A DNA stretch of 17,009 nucleotides. It comes from JBFFMO01 sp037968515. GTDB lineage: Bacteria; Myxococcota_A; Bradymonadia; Bradymonadales; Bradymonadaceae. The DNA lies in assembly GCA_037968515.1 (NCBI GenBank), contig JBBKVQ010000473.1, forward strand, positions 1-17,009, read 5' to 3'. Both the position numbers and the translations under genes were made by a program. Below the pieces are notes generated by a model. It was not told where the DNA came from, searched no databases, and saw nothing but the letters and a program-made list of their open reading frames with translations. This document shows, one piece after another, positions 14,353-17,009 of the stretch (position 1 is the first letter of the stretch; every line of letters begins with the position of its first letter).

Positions 14353-14925
14353 ATGCGGACCAAACTTGCCATCCTCGTCGTCCTCTTTGTTTCATCGCCC
14401 GCTTGGGCGCAAGATGCTACCCCTGAGGCAGAGCCGCCGGCAGAGCCCGCCGTTGTGATCACAGCCCCCGCGATTGAAACGATGACTTTTGTCCTTGATG
14501 GCGATGTCAAACCTCAGCGAAAGGCTTTGGAGGCGGCGATCGAAGACACGATCGACGACATGAATTTCATCACGCGACCGATCGCGCGCGGTAAGCTCCA
14601 GAAATCTAACACGATTTTCAAGAAGATCACGTTGGTGGTGGCCGAAGATACGGTCGAAATTCAACTGGATTCACGCAAGTCTATGCGCACCAAAAGCGAT
14701 GGAAAAGACGTGACCAAATGGAAACGCGACGATGGAGACGAGTTCAAAATCACCCAAAAACGAGAAGCCAATCATATCACCCAAGTCTACCGGGGTGAGG
14801 ATGGCAGCAAGGTGGTGGACTACAATCTGTCTTCTGATCACAAGAAAATGACCATCATCATCCAGGTCAAAAGCGACAAGCTTCCCAAACCACTTACTTA
14901 TACGCTCCGATACAAAGCAATCTGA
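14353..14925 (+). CDS. Secreted protein of unknown function (190 residues)
   Basis: The ATG at 14353 follows AGGAG with six-base spacing and opens a clean Sec signal peptide, 'MRTKLAILVVLFVSSPAWA', with a likely cut before Q20; a start at 14260 would lie inside larE. The mature part begins with a Pro/Ala/Glu-rich stretch to about residue 38. It then seems beta-rich, with strands such as 'IFKKITLVVAEDTVEIQLDS', 'EFKITQKREANHITQVYRG' and 'MTIIIQVKSDKLPKPLTYTL'. The pattern suggests a small beta-barrel or lipocalin-like domain, but no named family is recognised. It should be periplasmic or outer-membrane associated. The M20 peptidase gene starts 11 bases after its stop, so the two may share a transcript. 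Confidence 0.8.
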   Translation: MRTKLAILVVLFVSSPAWAQDATPEAEPPAEPAVVITAPAIETMTFVLDGDVKPQRKALEAAIEDTIDDMNFITRPIARGKLQKSNTIFKKITLVVAEDTVEIQLDSRKSMRTKSDGKDVTKWKRDDGDEFKITQKREANHITQVYRGEDGSKVVDYNLSSDHKKMTIIIQVKSDKLPKPLTYTLRYKAI

Positions 14926-14936
14926 CGGAATTCAAA

Positions 14937-16289
14937 ATGGCCATCGACTACATCGCAAAAAACGAGGAACGATTCCTCGAAGAACTCAAAGAACTCCTGC
15001 GCATCCCTTCGGTTTCAACCGATCCTGCCCACAAAAAAGATGTGAAAGCCTGTGCAGACTGGCTGGTGGCGCATTTCAAAAAGATCGGAATGCCGACGGT
15101 GGAGCTCCATGAAACTCCCGGTCATCCGATCATCTATGCAGAATCCTTAAACGCGCCGGGCAAGCCGACCTATCTGATCTATGGCCACTACGACGTGCAG
15201 CCCCCCGACCCGTTGGAGCTGTGGGATACACCGCCCTTCGAGCCCACCGTGCGTGATGGAAAGCTGTTTGCTCGCGGTGCGACCGACGACAAGGGGCAGA
15301 TGTTTGCTCACGTCAAAGCGCTCGAAGCGCATTTGGCCAGCGGAGGTCTTCCGGTCAATGTGAAGGTCCTGATCGAGGGCGAAGAAGAAGTTGGCAGCGT
15401 AAACTTGGATCACTGGGTGGAAGCCAACGCCGAACGTCTGAAATGCGATGCCGTATTTATCTCGGACTCTTCGATGTACGCGCCCGGCCTTCCGGCGATT
15501 ATGTATTCGTTGCGCGGACTGGCTTATTTCGAAATCGAAATCACGGGGCCGTCACATGACTTGCACAGCGGCCTGTATGGTGGCGCTGTCCCAAACCCAA
15601 TCAATGAGCTTGGGAAGATCATCGCCGCTTTGCAGAATCCCGATGGAACGATCGCGGTGCCAGGGTTCTACGATGACGTCCGCCCGCTCGAACAAGTCGA
15701 ACGTGACGGGTTTGCAGCGCTGCCGTTCAAAGAGAGTGAGTTTAAGGCTGAGACCGGCGTCAAAGGTGTCCAAGGCGAAGAGGGCTACACAACTCTTGAA
15801 CGTACCTGGGCGCGTCCAACCCTTGATTTCAATGGCATCATCGGTGGGTTTACCGGTGAGGGTGCCAAGACGGTGCTGCCGTCTAAGGTACGAGCAAAAT
15901 TCTCGTGTCGTTTGGTCCCCGATCAGCAACCCGGCGTGATCCAAGAATTGATGGCCGCACATATCCGGAAGATTGCGTCGCCCAATGTGAAAGTTGATGT
16001 TCATTTTCATCACGGCGGCCGGCCGGTGATCACCGAACGCGACCATCCGGCGGTTCTTGCGGCGATGAGCGCTTTGAAGAAGTCTTGGAAGGTCGACCCG
16101 GTGTTCATTCGTGGTGGAGGTTCTATTCCCGTTGTTGCGACGTTCTCGGATGTCTTGAAGGTACCCAGTGTGTTGATCGGCCTTGGGCTGAACAACGATT
16201 GTTTGCACAGCCCGAACGAGAAGTTCAACCTCGAGAATTTCTACGCTGGAATCCGCACCCTGACCTATCTTTGGGATGAACTGGCTTGA
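14937..16289 (+). CDS. M20 family metallopeptidase (dipeptidase-like)
   Basis: The 450-residue product matches M20 dipeptidases of the carnosinase/CPG2 type, cytoplasmic enzymes with two metals that cleave short peptides. Expected metal and catalytic residues are visible: H84 in 'YGHYDVQPP', D117 in 'ATDDKGQ', base E150 and ligand E151 in 'EGEEEVGS', D177 in 'ISDSSM', and H424 in 'LHSPNE'. The dimerisation-lid motif 'SHDLHSGLYGG' and 'FIRGGGSIPV' are also present. There is no signal peptide. The start ATG at 14937 has only a weak ribosome site (GGA), so it may depend on coupling with the secreted protein gene upstream. Its stop overlaps the TTG start of the next gene. The exact peptide substrate is unknown. 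Confidence 0.95.
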   Translation: MAIDYIAKNEERFLEELKELLRIPSVSTDPAHKKDVKACADWLVAHFKKIGMPTVELHETPGHPIIYAESLNAPGKPTYLIYGHYDVQPPDPLELWDTPPFEPTVRDGKLFARGATDDKGQMFAHVKALEAHLASGGLPVNVKVLIEGEEEVGSVNLDHWVEANAERLKCDAVFISDSSMYAPGLPAIMYSLRGLAYFEIEITGPSHDLHSGLYGGAVPNPINELGKIIAALQNPDGTIAVPGFYDDVRPLEQVERDGFAALPFKESEFKAETGVKGVQGEEGYTTLERTWARPTLDFNGIIGGFTGEGAKTVLPSKVRAKFSCRLVPDQQPGVIQELMAAHIRKIASPNVKVDVHFHHGGRPVITERDHPAVLAAMSALKKSWKVDPVFIRGGGSIPVVATFSDVLKVPSVLIGLGLNNDCLHSPNEKFNLENFYAGIRTLTYLWDELA

Positions 16290-16876
16290 AGTATCTTTCG
16301 CTGTTTTTGCTGTGTTTGGCGTGCTGTGACGCCACGCCAAAATCGCCGACGGAATCGTCGATCGACGACGAAGCCGACGTGATTCGGCTGAGCGATCGTA
16401 CGGCTGCGCGTTACTTCTATTTCGGCGAAGCCGGAGTTACAGCCACCAACGATTTTGACGCCATTCCAACGCTTGCTCGCGTAGGGGTGTTTGTCTCGGT
16501 TCCGGGCAAGACCAACGTCAAATCGCTTGATGAAAGCCTGGTATGGGCGGTGTCCGAAGACGACGAAGGCCGGTATGCGCGGGTGGAACCGCGGGTCACG
16601 GTTGCGCAACGTGCCTATATCACGCAGCGAAGCGTCGCGTTGGGACAGTCGATCTCGGAGACAGCGAGCGTTCTGATGGAGGCTACCCCTGGTTCCGATG
16701 CGCTTGAGGCTGAAGCGGCGGCCCGCACGCAGGCCGAAGCCAAGTTCGGGGGGCCTTCTCCGTTTGAAAGCGCGGGTATTTCTCCGGAAGACCTGATGCG
16801 TAAACGGCGCAAACGTCGGGCCCAAACTCAGATCCCCGAACCACGCGATTTTGGCCTTGAGCAGCCTCGCCATTGA
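16286..16876 (+). CDS. Hypothetical lipoprotein with TTG start
   Basis: The frame is open from a TTG at 16286 that overlaps the peptidase stop (TTGA), and an in-frame TGA lies three codons upstream, so no earlier start exists. Starting there gives 'MKYLSLFLLCLACC', a short lipoprotein-like signal with C13 as the probable lipidated residue, although the -3 position is Cys rather than Leu. The 196-residue product has a middle region with likely strands ('TARYFYFGEAGVTATND', 'VGVFVSVPG', 'SLVWAVSEDDEG'). An Ala/Glu-rich helix and a very basic patch 'RKRRKRR' near the C-terminus follow. No family recognised. It is likely co-expressed with the peptidase; a terminator-like hairpin follows. Confidence 0.7.
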   Translation: MKYLSLFLLCLACCDATPKSPTESSIDDEADVIRLSDRTAARYFYFGEAGVTATNDFDAIPTLARVGVFVSVPGKTNVKSLDESLVWAVSEDDEGRYARVEPRVTVAQRAYITQRSVALGQSISETASVLMEATPGSDALEAEAAARTQAEAKFGGPSPFESAGISPEDLMRKRRKRRAQTQIPEPRDFGLEQPRH

Positions 16877-16913
16877 ACTTGATCTTTCCCACATCGTGTG
16901 GTTAGTTACGCGG

Positions 16914-16937
16914 CCCCGAGAAACCGGGGAATATTTT
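16914..16937 (+). terminator. Terminator-like hairpin after the lipoprotein gene
   Basis: CCCCG (16914-16918) and CGGGG (16925-16929) form a five-pair GC stem around a six-base loop, followed by AATATTTT. It sits 37 bases after the stop codon. The stem is short but GC-pure and the trailing T's are correctly placed. Confidence 0.45.
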
Positions 16938-16970
16938 ACTGCGTCTATCCGGGTTATCCCGTGGAGATTC

Positions 16971-16985
16971 GCCCTTAAACAGGGC
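16971..16985. repeat. Short hairpin near the window end
   Basis: GCCCT (16971-16975) and AGGGC (16981-16985) form a five-pair stem with a TAAAC loop. No T-run follows on the + strand. The region 16877-17009 holds no credible ORF. Confidence 0.3.
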
Positions 16986-17009
16986 TCTGAGGTTTGAAAT
17001 GTCAAAGCG

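Noticed and set aside
16885..16893. TTTCCCACA, one mismatch from a DnaA box
   Set aside because: Isolated single site, about 9 kb from dnaA, in the gap after a gene; such a match is expected by chance.
16265..17005. 246-codon minus-strand frame at the window end
   Set aside because: Antisense to the lipoprotein gene, which has a signal peptide and coupling with its neighbour; the antisense product is Arg-rich and featureless.

Overview
The window is about 17 kb of ordinary, densely coded bacterial chromosome. Fifteen of the seventeen genes I call are on the + strand. Stop/start overlaps and minimal gaps are common (TAATG, ATGA, TGATG). The gene set suggests a deltaproteobacterial-type organism (Myxococcota, Bradymonadota or a relative). 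The signs are a very large receiver + PATAN (DUF4388) + TPR protein, several small lipoproteins and secreted proteins of unknown function, and a dnaA with no dnaN or rpmH beside it. The lineage is an inference from gene style; no 16S rRNA or ribosomal protein gene is present. I see no IS element, prophage, CRISPR array, rRNA or convincing tRNA.

Layout. (1) 70-5938 is a tightly coupled run: a membrane-spanning response-regulator-like protein, tsaD (tRNA t6A synthesis), and a WbpD-like acetyltransferase with a WbpE-like aminotransferase, which together fit synthesis of a 3-acetamido nucleotide sugar. (2) 5939-6295 is the longest non-coding stretch. It lies directly upstream of dnaA (6296-7690) and holds two small hairpins. 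It is a possible replication-origin or dnaA control region, but I find no good DnaA boxes. (3) 7764-9652 is a cluster with good ribosome binding sites: a TetR regulator, a TerB-like protein, a YajQ-family protein and a single-domain rhodanese. A promoter-like sequence and a 21-bp inverted repeat precede the TetR gene. (4) 9659-10318 holds the only two minus-strand genes: a 72-residue single-pass membrane protein and a 110-residue lipoprotein with DGVKV repeats, separated by a nested inverted repeat. (5) 10515-14290 is a second coupled run: an AlkA-like HhH-GPD protein, uvrC, a 65-residue ORF of unknown function, and larE. (6) 14353-16876 holds a secreted protein of unknown function, an M20 metallopeptidase and a lipoprotein that starts at TTG, followed by a weak terminator-like hairpin.

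How the genes work together. Two functional groupings are supported: DNA repair (AlkA-like protein and UvrC in one overlapping transcript) and nucleotide-sugar synthesis (WbpD/WbpE pair). The remaining linkages are translational or transcriptional coupling without an obvious shared pathway. Nothing in the window is clearly a new defence or mobile system. The points most worth following are the receiver protein whose topology puts its TPRs outside the cytoplasm, the AlkA-like protein that seems to lack the catalytic aspartate, the coupled 65-residue ORF, and the DGVKV lipoprotein.
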